From assembly GCA_016926315.1 (NCBI GenBank), contig JAFGOU010000189.1, forward strand, positions 1 through 6,985: 6,985 nt of DNA, written 5' to 3'. The stretch is from Chitinispirillaceae bacterium. GTDB lineage: Bacteria; Fibrobacterota; Chitinivibrionia; Chitinivibrionales; Chitinispirillaceae. Below the pieces are notes generated by a model. That model saw only the letters and a list, made by a program, of their open reading frames with translations. It made no database searches and was not told the DNA's origin. Below are positions 6,741 to 6,985 of the stretch, one piece after another; the first letter of the stretch is position 1, and the number at the start of each line of letters is the position of its first letter. Position numbers and translations under genes: made by a program.

Positions 6741-6747
6741 CCTCCTT
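6741..6747 (-). promoter_or_regulatory. Strong Shine-Dalgarno AAGGAGG for the split-barrel gene
   Basis: The minus strand reads AAGGAGG five nt before the ATG at 6735. It is the best anti-16S match in the window and fixes the start. Confidence 0.8.
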
Positions 6748-6770
6748 GTCGTGATGGGTGATGTGGAGCG

Positions 6771-6800
6771 ATAACCGGTCCGGTTAAAAAATAATTTCAA
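6771..6800 (-). promoter_or_regulatory. Possible promoter with perfect 15-bp operator-like dyad
   Basis: TAACCGG-T-CCGGTTA (6772-6786) is a perfect palindrome with 7-bp arms and a single central base. It lies 36 nt before the split-barrel start codon. On the minus strand a TTGAAA (6800-6795, five of six to the -35 consensus) is followed after 18 nt by GGTTAT (6776-6771), a poor -10 that the dyad overlaps. A repressor bound there would block the promoter. The dyad is directly visible; the promoter and operator roles are inferred. Confidence 0.35.
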
Positions 6801-6829
6801 TCAGCAGCGTTGACCATACAACGGGCCGC

Positions 6830-6902
6830 GGGATCGGTGACAGGCCCATACCCGAAACAGGGACCCTCATTATCGAACCACCACAGCCTGATGACCGATC
6901 CC
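6830..6902. repeat. 73-nt nested inverted repeat, possible structured RNA
   Basis: GGGATCGGT (6830-6838) and ACCGATCCC (6894-6902) are perfect 9-bp complements. Inside them CAGGC (6841-6845) and GCCTG (6886-6890) add a second aligned 5-bp stem, separated from the first by only 2 and 3 unpaired bases. The 40-nt apical part includes the short palindrome AGGGACCCT (6859-6867). The shape fits a long hairpin or an untranslated leader structure, or a diverged mobile repeat. It matches no riboswitch or RNA family I recognise. Confidence 0.35.
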
Positions 6903-6915
6903 TGAAGGGTATAAT
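6888..6915 (+). promoter_or_regulatory. Possible plus-strand promoter with exact TATAAT
   Basis: A perfect TATAAT at 6910-6915 stands in otherwise GC-rich sequence. CTGATG (6888-6893), 16 nt upstream, matches only three of six bases of a -35. It could drive a divergent gene: an ATG at 6946 opens a frame (MKHENSLCVKLRR) that remains open to the window edge, but it has no Shine-Dalgarno, so that gene is not called. Confidence 0.25.
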
Positions 6916-6985
6916 GCGGCGCGCGGCAACAGGCCCGCGGTCTCGATGAAACATGAAAATTCCCTTTGTGTAAAGCTTCGCAGGA

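Larger units (their letters stand above)
6736..6985. other. Right-edge region without a convincing gene
   Basis: This 250-nt stretch has no recognisable coding gene. Two minus-strand frames are open through much of it: one of 62 codons running in from the edge to a TGA at 6797-6799, and a 56-residue ATG frame (6954-6784) behind AAAGGGA. Neither resembles a known family, both overlap each other, and their codon positions show no clear coding bias, so I do not call them. It does hold the dyad, the nested inverted repeat and the TATAAT described separately. Confidence 0.5.

Noticed and set aside
6860..6902. tRNA-like GGTTCGA on the minus strand
   Set aside because: No paired T-arm, anticodon arm or acceptor stem with a normal tRNA layout can be drawn around it.
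6808..6902. Integron attC site
   Set aside because: The inverted repeats lack the RYYYAAC and GTTRRRY core sites and there is no cassette gene structure.
6784..6954. Small minus-strand ORF of 56 residues behind AAAGGGA
   Set aside because: Overlaps the nested repeat and the dyad, has no recognisable domain, and other frames are equally open.

Overview
The window comes from a GC-rich, flagellated bacterium that has a cytochrome bd oxygen reductase. It contains eight protein-coding genes in two converging blocks. MotA and MotB are of the type with a TYAD-L-x-T-L-L-L stator segment, followed by a membrane-anchored PilZ protein. Together with the cydA subtype this suggests a spirochaete or a deltaproteobacterium-like lineage. 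That is an impression from protein style; no rRNA or tRNA gene is present to settle it.

Left block, plus strand, 1-3264. The 3' part of motA (start lies outside the window) is followed closely by motB, then a two-domain PilZ/YcgR-like protein with an N-terminal membrane anchor, then a small soluble TerB-like protein that starts at a GTG behind a strong Shine-Dalgarno sequence. Gaps are 6, 27 and 21 nt, so this looks like one transcription unit. MotA/MotB form the ion-driven stator. The PilZ protein has both c-di-GMP-binding motifs and is well placed to tune or brake that stator. The TerB-like protein has no assigned role and may be a motility accessory.

Junction, 3265-3306. Only 42 nt separate two convergent stop codons. 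Nested short inverted repeats there may form a weak two-way terminator.

Right block, minus strand, read from 6735 down to 3307. The order is a small pyridoxamine-phosphate-oxidase-like FMN split-barrel protein, cydA, cydB, and a four-helix membrane protein (DUF2231 type) with an N-terminal rubredoxin-like Cys4 domain. cydA/cydB overlap as TGATG, and cydB overlaps the last gene by 11 nt with a strong internal Shine-Dalgarno, so the last three genes are probably translated together. The rubredoxin-membrane protein sits where a small accessory subunit of bd oxidase is often encoded and is the most interesting gene here: it could carry electrons to, or assemble, the oxidase.

Right edge, 6736-6985. 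No convincing gene is seen. The stretch holds a perfect 15-bp dyad upstream of the split-barrel gene, a 73-nt region bounded by a 9-bp inverted repeat with a second stem inside, and an exact TATAAT on the plus strand that may serve a divergent gene beginning at the window edge. I found no CRISPR array, insertion sequence, tRNA or rRNA.
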